A stretch of DNA of 41,279 bases from an uncultured Odoribacter sp. (GTDB taxonomy: Bacteria > Bacteroidota > Bacteroidia > Bacteroidales > Marinifilaceae). A model generated the notes under the pieces. It was not told the DNA's origin. It did not search any database and worked only from the letters and a program-made list of their open reading frames with translations. The stretch covers positions 1 to 41,279 of the forward strand of contig UQJP01000032.1 of NCBI GenBank assembly GCA_900541415.1, written 5' to 3'. Below, in pieces: positions 23,991 through 33,279 of the stretch. How positions within the stretch are numbered: the stretch's first letter is position 1; every line of letters begins with the position of its first letter. The position numbers were made by a program, and so were the translations under genes.

Positions 23991-26324
23991 ATGGCTAAAA
24001 AACGCACTTCAAGATCGCGCAAGAAGAAAAAACTGAAATATATTCTGCTGAAATACCTGCTGTTAGGAGTTATACTGGCGGGCATAGCAGCAGGACTTTT
24101 CGTTTATTCCGTCTATGCCGGGCTGTGGGGCAAACTTCCCACTTATGCAGAACTCCGGGAGATACGCAATGACGAAGCTTCGGTGCTTTACAGCGAAGAC
24201 GGGGAACTTATGGGAAAATATTACGTGGAAAACCGTACCAACGTAAAATTCGAAGGAATCACCCGGAATGCCCTGGATGCTTTGGTGGCCACCGAAGATG
24301 TCCGGTTTTATGAACATCAGGGAGTAGACAAAATAAGTATGCTGAGGGTGTTTTTCAAAACCTTCCTGCTCCGCCACCGGAGTTCCGGCGGAGGCAGCAC
24401 GATCAGCCAGCAATTAGCCAAAAACCTATTCCCCAGGGAAGAACAGCAGGTTACCTTTATACCTGTGGTGAAACTGAAAGAAATGTTCACCGCCAGAAGG
24501 CTGGAGAATATTTATACCAAAGATGAAATTCTAACACTTTACCTCAATACGGTGTCTTTCGGGGAAAACACTTACGGCATTGAAAGTGCCGCACAAAAAT
24601 ACTTTTCCACTTCCGCCTCCGACCTCACCCTTCCGCAGGCCGCCACGCTGATCGGGATGTTAAAAGGGCCTTCACGCTACAATCCCCGCCTTCATCCGGA
24701 ACGGAGCTTACAACGGCGCAACACGGTGATCGGGCAAATGGTGAAATACGATTTCCTCACCGAAGAGGAAGGGGAAACCTTCATGAAAGCAGAATTAGGC
24801 TTGGCCTACATTCCGGTGAACCATTATTCCGGGCTTGCTCCTTATTTACGGGAAAAAATACGCCGGGATGCCGTGAAGATCATCGATGAATATAATTCCG
24901 TTTATGGCACGTCCTATAATTTATACAAGGACGGGCTGATCCTCACTTCAACTATCGATGCCGAAATGCAGCACTATGCCGAAGAAGCGGTGAGCCTGCA
25001 CATGAAAAACCTGCAAGATTCCTATTATAAACAACTCGGCAAGAAAGAGCCGTGGGATAAGCATCCCGAACTTCTGGCCAATGCGATACAAAACAGTAAA
25101 ACTTACCAGCGCCTGAAACGCCAGGGCTTGAGCGAAGCGGAAATCATGAAAGCCATGAATACGAAAAAAGCGATGCTGGTATACAGTCCCTATCAGGGAG
25201 AAGCAAGGGTGGAATATTCTTCTATCGATTCCATCAAACACTACCTGAAAATCCTTCAACCGGGAATGATTGCCGTGGAGCCGCAAACCGGGAAGGTGAA
25301 AGCCTGGGTAGGCGGTATAGATTTCAAATATTTCCAATACGATCAGGTGGAAGCCCCGCGTCAGGTAGGTTCGGTGTTCAAACCCGTGGTATACAGCGCA
25401 GCCATTCATCAGGGGGCACGCATAGACGCTTATTACGAGAATAAGCAGACCACCTACCCCGAATACGACAACTGGACACCCCGGAACGCCGACAATAAGT
25501 ACGAAGGATTCTACACCCTGAAAGGTGCGCTCAGCCAATCGATCAATACGATAGCCGTAGAAGTGTTGCTCCAAACGGGAATCGATTCGGTGATAGCGCA
25601 GGCACGCCGCCTGGGGATCACAGCCGACCTTCCTCCCTATCCGTCCCTTGCCCTGGGAGTTGCCGATATTCCTTTGAAAGAAATGATTCGTCCCTTCGCC
25701 TGTTTTGCAAACGGGGGAAAATTAGTGTCGCAATACTATCTGAGCGAAATTAAAGACCGGAAGGGAAATATTTTGTATAAAGCGCCGGAAATGGAAACCA
25801 CAGAAGCCTTACCGGAAATGGAAGCCGATCTGATGAGCAATATGCTGGCCGCAGCAATCAATGAAGGAACAGGCCAGCGGCTACGCAACAATTATGGATT
25901 GAAAAATGAACTCGCCGGAAAAACAGGAACCACCCAAAACCATGTGGACGGCTGGTTCATCGGATATAATCCCCGGATTGTCGTAGGAATCAGGGTGGGA
26001 GCCAATGATGCGGGAATCCACTTCAACGACCTGAGGCTGGGACAAGGGGCTAATATGGCACTTCCTCCGTTCGGAGAATTTATGATCCGTTGCCTGAACA
26101 GCCCTACATATAGTTTTTGGAATTCCCTCTCTTTCCCCATTGTCACAACCAATTTGGAAAAAGAACTGGAAGTGCCTGAATTTAAAGACCATTTAAACCT
26201 GATTGATAGAATCACGAATAAAAAAACAGAGCCTTTAAAAATTCCGGCAACCGAGGAAGAAAAACCCCAAAAAGAGAAAAAAGGATTTTTCAAAAGGATT
26301 TTCGGTAAGAAAAAAGACCGATAA
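23991..26324 (+). CDS. penicillin-binding protein 1A (bifunctional peptidoglycan synthase)
   Basis: 777 residues. A short basic cytoplasmic tail and one membrane anchor (about 18-40) come first. The GT51 glycosyltransferase domain (about 60-240) has catalytic E102 in A-T-E-D-V-R-F-Y-E-H and the GGSTISQQLAKN motif. The transpeptidase domain (about 400-660) has nucleophile S461 in G-S-V-F-K-P, S-Q-S-I-N, and K644-T-G. A basic C-terminal tail ends K-K-K-D-R. It polymerises lipid II and cross-links the wall on the outer face of the inner membrane. It is a single-gene unit with its own promoter and terminator. Confidence 0.97.
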   Translation: MAKKRTSRSRKKKKLKYILLKYLLLGVILAGIAAGLFVYSVYAGLWGKLPTYAELREIRNDEASVLYSEDGELMGKYYVENRTNVKFEGITRNALDALVATEDVRFYEHQGVDKISMLRVFFKTFLLRHRSSGGGSTISQQLAKNLFPREEQQVTFIPVVKLKEMFTARRLENIYTKDEILTLYLNTVSFGENTYGIESAAQKYFSTSASDLTLPQAATLIGMLKGPSRYNPRLHPERSLQRRNTVIGQMVKYDFLTEEEGETFMKAELGLAYIPVNHYSGLAPYLREKIRRDAVKIIDEYNSVYGTSYNLYKDGLILTSTIDAEMQHYAEEAVSLHMKNLQDSYYKQLGKKEPWDKHPELLANAIQNSKTYQRLKRQGLSEAEIMKAMNTKKAMLVYSPYQGEARVEYSSIDSIKHYLKILQPGMIAVEPQTGKVKAWVGGIDFKYFQYDQVEAPRQVGSVFKPVVYSAAIHQGARIDAYYENKQTTYPEYDNWTPRNADNKYEGFYTLKGALSQSINTIAVEVLLQTGIDSVIAQARRLGITADLPPYPSLALGVADIPLKEMIRPFACFANGGKLVSQYYLSEIKDRKGNILYKAPEMETTEALPEMEADLMSNMLAAAINEGTGQRLRNNYGLKNELAGKTGTTQNHVDGWFIGYNPRIVVGIRVGANDAGIHFNDLRLGQGANMALPPFGEFMIRCLNSPTYSFWNSLSFPIVTTNLEKELEVPEFKDHLNLIDRITNKKTEPLKIPATEEEKPQKEKKGFFKRIFGKKKDR

Positions 26325-26349
26325 CAAGGAGCTATCCCGAAAAAGATGT

Positions 26350-26388
26350 CCCACATTCTCTGTTTCCCATACAGAAAATGTGGGATTT
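26350..26388. terminator. bidirectional terminator between PBP1A and the antiporter
   Basis: CCCACATT(C)TCTG pairs with (C)AGAAAATGTGGG in an imperfect stem of about 12 bp, with T residues on the plus strand. It lies between two convergent stop codons (26324 and 26397) and probably serves both genes. Confidence 0.8.
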
Positions 26389-26396
26389 TTACGGGA

Positions 26397-27602
26397 TTAT
26401 TTCACAGGGACATCGGCAGCTTCCAGTTCCTCCCTTCCATACACGCTCCGTGCCAGCCTCCTGACAATAATTACAAATCCTCCGGTAAGGATAAGGTTTA
26501 AAACCAGACTTAAAATAGAAATAATCATGGCAGGACCACCCAAATTATATCCTAAGGCAATCACAATGATCCCGGCACCGACTTCCCCTCTGGTAAACAT
26601 ACCGATTGAAAGGGCCAAACGCTCACGAATATCCCTGTCCCGGTAAAAAAACATAGGAATCATTTTACCGACATTAGACAGCAGGGTCACCATAACCACA
26701 TGGAAAAACAATACCCCCCACGAAGGCATAGGCTGCGAAGCGGTAACGCTGGTGACATTTACAGGCATATTCTGGCTCATTCCCACAAACAACGGAGTGC
26801 TCAATCCCACTAAAAACATAAACAGGTAAGAAATAAGGCTTCCCACGTTTTCATCGACACGGCGGTGCGTATGTACGGTTTTCATCACCATTCCCAGGAC
26901 GAAAGCAGGCATCAACACTTCGATATGGATAGCTCCTTCCTGATTCATAAATGCTTTGGTCAGCAAATAGATACTTTCCGTTACCGCCACAATACAAATA
27001 GAATATAATAAAATGGCATTCCACGATTGGGGTAAACGGTAAGTTTTCAACCGTACCCAGCCAATCCAAAGGAAATAAGCCACAATCCCCACTATCGCAA
27101 ATAACTGCCATTTAAAGCCGATCATCAGGATTTGCAGGGGAATCATCAGCAGAATCGTATCCAAATCGTCAAAGATCGCCAGAATCTGGGTTTTCTTATA
27201 TATCCATGCTTTTCTCAATCCGGCTGCCGCAAGCATGGTAAAAAGGATTCCCGCCGAGGTAGGCGCGGCAAAACGGCTTAGCAACAAATTCTCTTTCCAA
27301 GCATCCCATTCGCCAAACAAATCGGCAGGCAAAAGAAACATATAATAAAAAGCCACCAAAATCCAGGGAACGGCAGCCGTAGCCATCGCTATAAAATAAT
27401 CCACGGCATAAGAACGCCATTTCTTTTTATCCAGATCGAACTCCCTTCCCACATTGATCATGATATATGCCAGGCATATAAACATCAACACTTTCGTCAC
27501 CTTTTCCACAGTGATATATGATTCACCGAAAAACGGCGGCAAAAATTGAGACAAGAATAATCCGACAAGCAGAAATAAAGAGAATAATATGACTTTTTTC
27601 AT
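26397..27602 (-). CDS. cation/proton antiporter, CPA family
   Basis: 401 residues with about 12 to 13 hydrophobic helices. The key motifs are A-I-F-D-D-L-D-T (about 141-148), where paired aspartates form the ion-binding site of CPA antiporters, and G-M-F-T-R-G-E-V-G-A-G (about 340-350), the conserved TRGE-type motif. It exchanges H+ for Na+ or K+ at the inner membrane. There is no C-terminal RCK/TrkA-N nucleotide-binding domain, so it is not a full Kef channel-type protein. It stands alone; its promoter region carries two copies of a 19-nt dyad, which suggests specific regulation. Confidence 0.9.
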   Translation of the reverse strand: MKKVILFSLFLLVGLFLSQFLPPFFGESYITVEKVTKVLMFICLAYIMINVGREFDLDKKKWRSYAVDYFIAMATAAVPWILVAFYYMFLLPADLFGEWDAWKENLLLSRFAAPTSAGILFTMLAAAGLRKAWIYKKTQILAIFDDLDTILLMIPLQILMIGFKWQLFAIVGIVAYFLWIGWVRLKTYRLPQSWNAILLYSICIVAVTESIYLLTKAFMNQEGAIHIEVLMPAFVLGMVMKTVHTHRRVDENVGSLISYLFMFLVGLSTPLFVGMSQNMPVNVTSVTASQPMPSWGVLFFHVVMVTLLSNVGKMIPMFFYRDRDIRERLALSIGMFTRGEVGAGIIVIALGYNLGGPAMIISILSLVLNLILTGGFVIIVRRLARSVYGREELEAADVPVK

Positions 27603-27684
27603 TTATACGAAAGGTTATTTATAACATAATGACGTGTTCCACGTATCTATCCCAGGAAATAAGATGTTGATTTCTTACAGCTTG

Positions 27685-27692
27685 CAAATATA
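27685..27692 (-). promoter_or_regulatory. -7 promoter element of the antiporter gene
   Basis: The minus strand reads TATATTTG, matching TAnnTTTG, 82 nt before the start codon. It overlaps the first base pairs of the proximal 19-nt repeat. Confidence 0.6.
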
Positions 27693-27734
27693 ATCCGTTT
27701 CATATTATCCCCCCAATAATCCGTTTCACATTAT
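27690..27734. repeat. two 19-nt direct repeats, probable tandem operator
   Basis: ATAATCCGTTTCAYATTAT occurs at 27690-27708 and 27716-27734 with one difference, at a period of 26 bp. Each copy is itself a dyad (ATAAT and ATTAT separated by 9 nt). They cover the region between the -7 and the expected -33 elements of the antiporter promoter, so a regulator bound there would control it. Confidence 0.6.
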
Positions 27735-27871
27735 TTCAAACATTACAAAAATAAACCAAAATATTGTAAATATTTTTACTATTTATTCGTATAAATTGCA
27801 CGATTGGTTACAGTGGAATGGCAATAAAAAAAGCATAATAAATAAAATCGATAAGTATAAAAAAGCATTAG

Positions 27872-29866
27872 CTATTCATATTTAAAGGCCTGCGGCTTAT
27901 ATACCTGATAATTATAAAACCCGCTTTTTATCCCACTCGATAAAGTGGCTTGCAGACTACGCCCGTCGACAGGAATGGTCGGATACCAGGAAAAACGGAA
28001 ACTGACATTCTTAAACACCACATTGTCATTACGGATATTCAACGCAACCCCCAATCCCCAATAGGTCTTCGACTTGGTCAATGAATGATTGTCTTTGGCA
28101 ATAGCTCCCGCATCCACAAAAGCCGTAGCGGACATCCGGAATCCTTTCTTGATATACGGGAAAAAAAAGGTCGTTGCCAACGAGGCCGACAGTTTTTGGT
28201 TTCCCCGCAGGGAATCGGAATGGAATCCCCGAATATCACCTTCCTGCATATACAGGTAATCGGTGGGATAACGGCGTATTCCCCGGATATAATTAACCGC
28301 ATTATAAAACCGGAAACGGTAATTCCCGATGCTGATCAGGTTACTGATGTGTCCTGCCTTAAAATTGATAAATCCCCTTTCAAATCCCTCGTCGTTCACA
28401 TACGAGCCCACCATCGCCTCCACCGAATAATAACGTTCGGATTGCTTATTAAAATGGGAATAATGGTACTCCATACCCAGATAACCGAAATTTTCAAATT
28501 CGCTATGCTCATACCCGGCGGTAACTCCGGCATACAACCCGGTGGGAATATCCTCCGTACGCCCGAAATCATAGATCAGATTCGCCTTGTAATACTTGAT
28601 TTTGGTATAGGTAAACGCCATAAAGGCATTCAGGCGATTATAATAAAAATGATTGGTATCGTCAGACACTTCCGGACGGTTATTAAATAAAGTCGTGAAA
28701 AAACGTCCGGTCAGGTAATAATTCCGGTTATAGCTGAAACGGTTTTTCAACTGAAAAGAACGCCCCAGCCACACATCCTGGGAATGATAATTAAACAATT
28801 CCTCTAACCGGGTCACATTCCGGTCAGGCAGGTTTTCCGAATAAAACACCCGGCTGGCTTCCACACCTCCCGCCCATTTCATGGTAGTGGTCAGGAAAGG
28901 GCGGTCGATACTCAACTTCACCAATTTCTGGCTATAATCGTTCTGGTACAATCCCCACAGGTCAAAGTGCGTTCCCCAAATACTGTTTATTTTATATTCT
29001 AGCATATTTCCCCACTTCTTATCCTTACTTCCCCGGTAAGAAAATTCGTAATTCAGGATATGCCCCAACTTCATAAAATTTTTATTCTTCAACCCTAAAG
29101 TAAAAGAATTGATAAAATTCGATTCAATGCTTCCCCCCCAGGAAAATTCATCTTTGCAAATCACGGTTAAATCCACCTCATCGGGATGCCCCTCCACCTC
29201 GGACACCAGGATAGTTGCATCTTCCATATAATCCAAACGGCGCAATATAATCTCATTTTGCACCAGTTCAAAAGGTTCAAGTTTCATCCCCGGCTTTAAG
29301 GTCAGCTGTTTCCGGACTGTATTTACGGCTGTACGCATGTGCGTTTTATTGGCTGCCGTTTGCAGCCAGCCCAACGATTCCTCATAGTAAGTGGTATCAT
29401 ATACACTCGTTCCATAAGGAGGCAACACTTTCACCGATATATTACGAATCGTTTTCCCGGCATAACCGCTGAAACGCTCCTCACTGTTTTGGGTCCGCAT
29501 CACATTCAGACGGTCGGGAATCGGATTTACAAAAACCAGTTTATAAAGTTCTTTCGTCAATTTTGTCCGGTAAGCAACATCCTTTATTTTAGTAAATTCA
29601 TACTTTAACGTATCCTTAATCAGGCTATCAGGCAAAAAAATCAGAGGTACGGCATTTAAAGCGGCTGAATCTATATAGGTAATAGGTAATAAAAGGGAAT
29701 CCCTCAATATTAATGTGTCCTGCGAAGTCTCCGGCCTGGCCTCGGCAAGCAAATCCTGATAGCCCCCGGCATGAATCGTATCCGCATACCCCTTCCCCGC
29801 AGGAGATTGAGCAATAAGCTTTCCTGCCATACCACACAACACCAACAACAAGCAAATCCATCTCAT
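27872..29866 (-). CDS. Omp85-like outer-membrane protein (POTRA plus barrel)
   Basis: 664 residues with a signal peptide (about 1-19), a variable N-terminal part, and POTRA-like segments (about 130-245: I-R-N-I-S-V-K-V-L-P then L-V-Q-N-E-I-I-L-R-R-L-D-Y-M-E-D-A). The barrel (about 260-664) has regular Tyr-rich strands and a G-D-I-R-G-F motif near residue 565, like the V/I-R-G-F/Y lid-lock motif of Omp85 proteins. It ends in a charged K-Y-E rather than the usual terminal Phe. It lies 18 nt after the ApbE gene and is last in the operon. It could insert proteins or move lipid into the outer membrane; I cannot name the cargo. Confidence 0.8.
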   Translation of the reverse strand: MRWICLLLVLCGMAGKLIAQSPAGKGYADTIHAGGYQDLLAEARPETSQDTLILRDSLLLPITYIDSAALNAVPLIFLPDSLIKDTLKYEFTKIKDVAYRTKLTKELYKLVFVNPIPDRLNVMRTQNSEERFSGYAGKTIRNISVKVLPPYGTSVYDTTYYEESLGWLQTAANKTHMRTAVNTVRKQLTLKPGMKLEPFELVQNEIILRRLDYMEDATILVSEVEGHPDEVDLTVICKDEFSWGGSIESNFINSFTLGLKNKNFMKLGHILNYEFSYRGSKDKKWGNMLEYKINSIWGTHFDLWGLYQNDYSQKLVKLSIDRPFLTTTMKWAGGVEASRVFYSENLPDRNVTRLEELFNYHSQDVWLGRSFQLKNRFSYNRNYYLTGRFFTTLFNNRPEVSDDTNHFYYNRLNAFMAFTYTKIKYYKANLIYDFGRTEDIPTGLYAGVTAGYEHSEFENFGYLGMEYHYSHFNKQSERYYSVEAMVGSYVNDEGFERGFINFKAGHISNLISIGNYRFRFYNAVNYIRGIRRYPTDYLYMQEGDIRGFHSDSLRGNQKLSASLATTFFFPYIKKGFRMSATAFVDAGAIAKDNHSLTKSKTYWGLGVALNIRNDNVVFKNVSFRFSWYPTIPVDGRSLQATLSSGIKSGFYNYQVYKPQAFKYE

Positions 29867-29884
29867 GACGAAGGGGAATAAAAA

Positions 29885-30880
29885 TTATTTCCGATCGATC
29901 AACTTTTCAAATCCCGGTGAAGTCCATTTTTTCATTGCTCCGTCTTGTTCATAAATAAAACAAGCCTCCAAAGCAGGATTATTGTTGACGATCTCTTTAG
30001 CAGATTCCAGCCCCAGCACCATAAAGGCCGTTGCATAGGCATCCGCTTTCATACAGCTGTCAGTATATACTGATGCACTAAGAATATCCTGCTGCACCGG
30101 ATACCCCGTAGCGGGATTGATCGTATGGGCATATTTTTTCCCGTCGTGAATATAATAATTCCGGTAATTTCCGGAAGTAGCCAAAGCACCGGAAGTAAGT
30201 TCCACCACCATCTCGATTTCCCGCATAGCTCCGGTGGCATCGTCGATCGGCTTATCAATCCCGATACGCCAGGGCCTTCCTTTCCTGCTCATTCCTTTTG
30301 CCCGTATCTCCCCGCCGATCTCCACCATATAATCCGTCACCCCTTTCCGGTCAAGGTAATCCGCCACCAAATCCGTACCCAGGCCTTTGGCGATGGAACT
30401 GGCATCGATTTCCATGCCTTCCACCTGTTTAACAAGCCTGTCTCCCTGCAAAGCCAACTTATCCATTCCCACAAATTGCAGAATGGAATCGATCTTCCCG
30501 GCAGACGGAAAAGAATCGGTTTTGAATCCAAACCCCCAGGCATTCACCAAAGGGGCCACCGTAATATCGAAAGCTCCTTTCGTTTCACGGTTTACCTGCC
30601 CTGCTTTCACAAACATTTCCCGAAACAACAGGTCGGTAGAATCGCTTTCACCCCGGTTTATTTTGGATATCACGGACTGAGGATTGAACATCGAAAGCGA
30701 AGCATTCACTTTCTCCATTTCCGCCCGGAGATCCTTCTGTAAATCTTCAGGAAAATTATACGTAATATGATAAAATGTCCCGTATATCTTCCCTTCCGTA
30801 TATTGATAATTCTTTTTTGTGCCGCAGGCCGACACAATGGCCACAATACCGATTATAATAGCTAATGCTTTATTTTTCAT
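29885..30880 (-). CDS. apbE: FAD:protein FMN transferase (ApbE family lipoprotein)
   Basis: 331 residues. A lipoprotein signal ends V-S-A-C (C19). The ApbE domain (about 30-325) has the D-A-S-S-I-A-K-G-L-G-T-D block (about 175-185) for FAD and Mg, and H-T-I-N-P-A-T-G-Y-P (about 252-261). It splits FAD and attaches FMN to Thr or Ser of extracytoplasmic redox proteins such as the RNF and NQR subunits, on the outer face of the inner membrane. No such acceptor lies in this window. It starts 51 nt after the patatin gene and is probably co-transcribed with both Omp85-like genes. Confidence 0.95.
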   Translation of the reverse strand: MKNKALAIIIGIVAIVSACGTKKNYQYTEGKIYGTFYHITYNFPEDLQKDLRAEMEKVNASLSMFNPQSVISKINRGESDSTDLLFREMFVKAGQVNRETKGAFDITVAPLVNAWGFGFKTDSFPSAGKIDSILQFVGMDKLALQGDRLVKQVEGMEIDASSIAKGLGTDLVADYLDRKGVTDYMVEIGGEIRAKGMSRKGRPWRIGIDKPIDDATGAMREIEMVVELTSGALATSGNYRNYYIHDGKKYAHTINPATGYPVQQDILSASVYTDSCMKADAYATAFMVLGLESAKEIVNNNPALEACFIYEQDGAMKKWTSPGFEKLIDRK

Positions 30881-30931
30881 TCGAACAATTTAATAATAAA
30901 ATTACTCCTTTCCAAAGAAAAAACCCCACTT

Positions 30932-33124
30932 TTAGAAATAGAAACCCAGGTTAAAATACACGCCCAGTTTCTTATCCCAGTCTGAAAGATCGAAAGTCAC
31001 GCCGATAGGCCCGATAATACTGTTATACGAATAATTCAATCCTCCTCCCCAAATGTCTTTTCCACTCAGTATATCGAAGAAATTATTTTCCTGCTTGGCA
31101 TAATTCCCGGAAAGCGACACATAATGTTTGCTCCACAGGCGGTAGCGTATGGTCATCCGTCCCACTAACAGGGAATTATCGAATAACTGTAAGTTATGGA
31201 TACCGTAAAACGGCAATTGTTGGCTCATATACCTTCCTGCCACTTCACCTCCCATACAGTTCAGATACGGAAAAGGAACATCTTTACCGATCAAAACCCT
31301 ACCGTAAACGGCAGGCATCAGGTAAACCCGCCGGGTTAGCTTAATTGCCGGCTGAAAATCCAATGAAATAGCGGAAAACGGGGCATGATCCTTATAATTC
31401 ACCATATTATCGGTATACAAAGAGTAATCCACTTTCAAAGAAATCCCTTTATCGGGATAATACTTCTTATCGTAGGTTTCATAATGCGCCGAAGCATAAT
31501 AACTGAACAGCCCGTCGGACTTCACATCCTTCGATATATAATCCGTATTATACAAAGCGGATTTATAATCGAAATATTCGTAGCGTAGCCCCAACTGAAA
31601 TTTACAATTTCTCAAATAAATATCCGAAAAATTGACATCCCCCCGGTGATAGGAAAAAGTGAGGTTATCCACCTTATCTCCCCGGTCATACAGGTTAATG
31701 TCGTTGTATTTAAACATATAGGAAATACCGACTTTCCGCAAAAAGGTGTTACCGAACGAATAATCCACCAATACATACGGGTTTTTACTCAAACGCCCGG
31801 TCAGTGACAAACGCGACCCCCTCAACGCCCGGTGGCTCAACGTGGTATTCAGCAAAATAGAAGCCATCTCTTCCGAATCGAACCGGAAGCCAAAATTAAG
31901 GGAGCTGGTCGGTTTCTCGATACAACTCATTTTCAAAGTATACACCGAAGTTCCGTTCAGCGAATAGCTCACCCGCTCGAAAGCCCCCGTTCCATATAAA
32001 ACACCTATGGCCCGGTGCAAATCCTTTGTTGAAATCACCGAGAACTCTTTCAATCCCATCTGGCGGCGAATCCATTTTTCGTCTTTTTTCCGCACCCCTT
32101 CAATCAAAATCTCACCGATCGCCAGCGAGTCGGTAGCCAAAAACCTGTTTGCTATATGCGGCTCGGCATCTTCCGCGGGCGACAAGCCGATCTCCTCTTT
32201 CAATTTTATGATCTCATCCCATTTAGAACGGGCCACCCGCTCTCCTCTCGCAATCATCGTATCGATGGCCTCCCGGTTAAAACTGGCAGCCGTATACCCT
32301 TTTAAACCGGGATTCATATACAGGTCAACCAATTTCAGGTTTTGCTTATAGCTCGGCATCCCCATGAAAGAAGTCAACTGATCGACCATTCCCATGATAT
32401 TATTCAATCCTTCCATATCTTTCAACCCGGTGCTCAGATCCACCCCGATCACGATCTCCGCCCCCATCGCCTTCACCACATCCGCCGGGAAATTATTGGA
32501 AATACCACCGTCCACCAACACCATCGAATCCAGAATCACAGGAGCGAAAACACCGGGGATAGCCATACTGGCGCGCATAGCCAATGGCAGCTTTCCACAA
32601 TCCATCACCACTTCTTTCCCGTCGACCATATTGGCGGATACACAGGCAAAAGGAATCGGCAACTCTCGAAACGACAGGGAATCGTGGTAACCGATGGTCA
32701 GTTCCGAAAAAAGATTGTAAATGTTCTGTCCGCTGATAAAGCCCGCAGGCACTTTAATCCTGCGTCCTTCACTAAAAGGGATGGAGAGCAGGTATTTTTC
32801 GTTGATCTCCTTCTCAGAGAAAGGCAGGTCATAACGATAAACCTTGTCACTCAACAGAAAAGCCCAATCCTGCACCCGGACCAGGCTATCCAGCGTCTTT
32901 GCGTCGTATCCCACCGAATACAGTCCCCCCACAATCGCCCCCATACTTGTTCCGGCAATATAATCAATAGGAATCCCTGCTTCCTCCAGCACTTTCAACA
33001 CCCCGATATGAGCCACCCCCTTCGCACCACCTCCACTCAGTACTATTCCGACTTTTTTCCGTTCTCCGAAACACAATTCACCCAAAACTAAAAGGATCAA
33101 CAATATCGCTCCAAATTTCTTCAT
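30932..33124 (-). CDS. patatin-like phospholipase fused to Omp85 barrel
   Basis: 730 residues with a signal peptide (about 1-20). The patatin domain (about 24-300) has the oxyanion loop L-S-G-G-G-A-K-G (29-36), nucleophile S60 in G-T-S-M-G and D205 in V-D-G-G-I-S-N-N. A POTRA domain (about 325-395, I-L-I-E-G-V-R-K) and a 16-strand-type barrel (about 400-730, ending G-F-Y-F) follow. This is the architecture of PlpD-type V-secretion proteins and of surface phospholipases. It may secrete its own lipase domain or work on outer-membrane lipids. First gene of a three-gene operon with a -7 element at 33154-33161. Confidence 0.93.
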   Translation of the reverse strand: MKKFGAILLILLVLGELCFGERKKVGIVLSGGGAKGVAHIGVLKVLEEAGIPIDYIAGTSMGAIVGGLYSVGYDAKTLDSLVRVQDWAFLLSDKVYRYDLPFSEKEINEKYLLSIPFSEGRRIKVPAGFISGQNIYNLFSELTIGYHDSLSFRELPIPFACVSANMVDGKEVVMDCGKLPLAMRASMAIPGVFAPVILDSMVLVDGGISNNFPADVVKAMGAEIVIGVDLSTGLKDMEGLNNIMGMVDQLTSFMGMPSYKQNLKLVDLYMNPGLKGYTAASFNREAIDTMIARGERVARSKWDEIIKLKEEIGLSPAEDAEPHIANRFLATDSLAIGEILIEGVRKKDEKWIRRQMGLKEFSVISTKDLHRAIGVLYGTGAFERVSYSLNGTSVYTLKMSCIEKPTSSLNFGFRFDSEEMASILLNTTLSHRALRGSRLSLTGRLSKNPYVLVDYSFGNTFLRKVGISYMFKYNDINLYDRGDKVDNLTFSYHRGDVNFSDIYLRNCKFQLGLRYEYFDYKSALYNTDYISKDVKSDGLFSYYASAHYETYDKKYYPDKGISLKVDYSLYTDNMVNYKDHAPFSAISLDFQPAIKLTRRVYLMPAVYGRVLIGKDVPFPYLNCMGGEVAGRYMSQQLPFYGIHNLQLFDNSLLVGRMTIRYRLWSKHYVSLSGNYAKQENNFFDILSGKDIWGGGLNYSYNSIIGPIGVTFDLSDWDKKLGVYFNLGFYF

Positions 33125-33153
33125 GTTTCTAAGTCGTTATTAATCTAATGTCA

Positions 33154-33161
33154 CAAAGTTA
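33154..33161 (-). promoter_or_regulatory. -7 promoter element of the patatin-ApbE-Omp85 operon
   Basis: The minus strand reads TAACTTTG, a TAnnTTTG match 30 nt before the start at 33124. No -33 TTTG at proper spacing is seen. Confidence 0.6.
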
Positions 33162-33237
33162 AACTTATTTCAAGAATCAGTCTTCTCGAAAAGGTTAAAA
33201 AAAAGAGATAAACAAACCGATTCAGTAAATAATTGAT

Positions 33238-33245
33238 TATTTTTG
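33238..33245 (+). promoter_or_regulatory. -7 promoter element of the response regulator-hydF unit
   Basis: TATTTTTG matches TAnnTTTG, 35 nt before the ATG at 33280. The patatin promoter lies 77 nt away on the other strand. I see no sigma-54 GG-N10-GC element in the gap. Confidence 0.55.
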
Positions 33246-33279
33246 TCACTCATCGGCTAATAAACGATAAAATTTAATC

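Noticed and set aside
24948..25574. A 208-codon open frame on the minus strand
   Set aside because: Antisense to the PBP1A transpeptidase domain; translation shows no recognisable domain.
32342..33091. A 249-codon open frame on the plus strand
   Set aside because: It lies antisense to the patatin domain, whose motifs are certain; its translation is His- and Gln-rich, as expected of a shadow frame.
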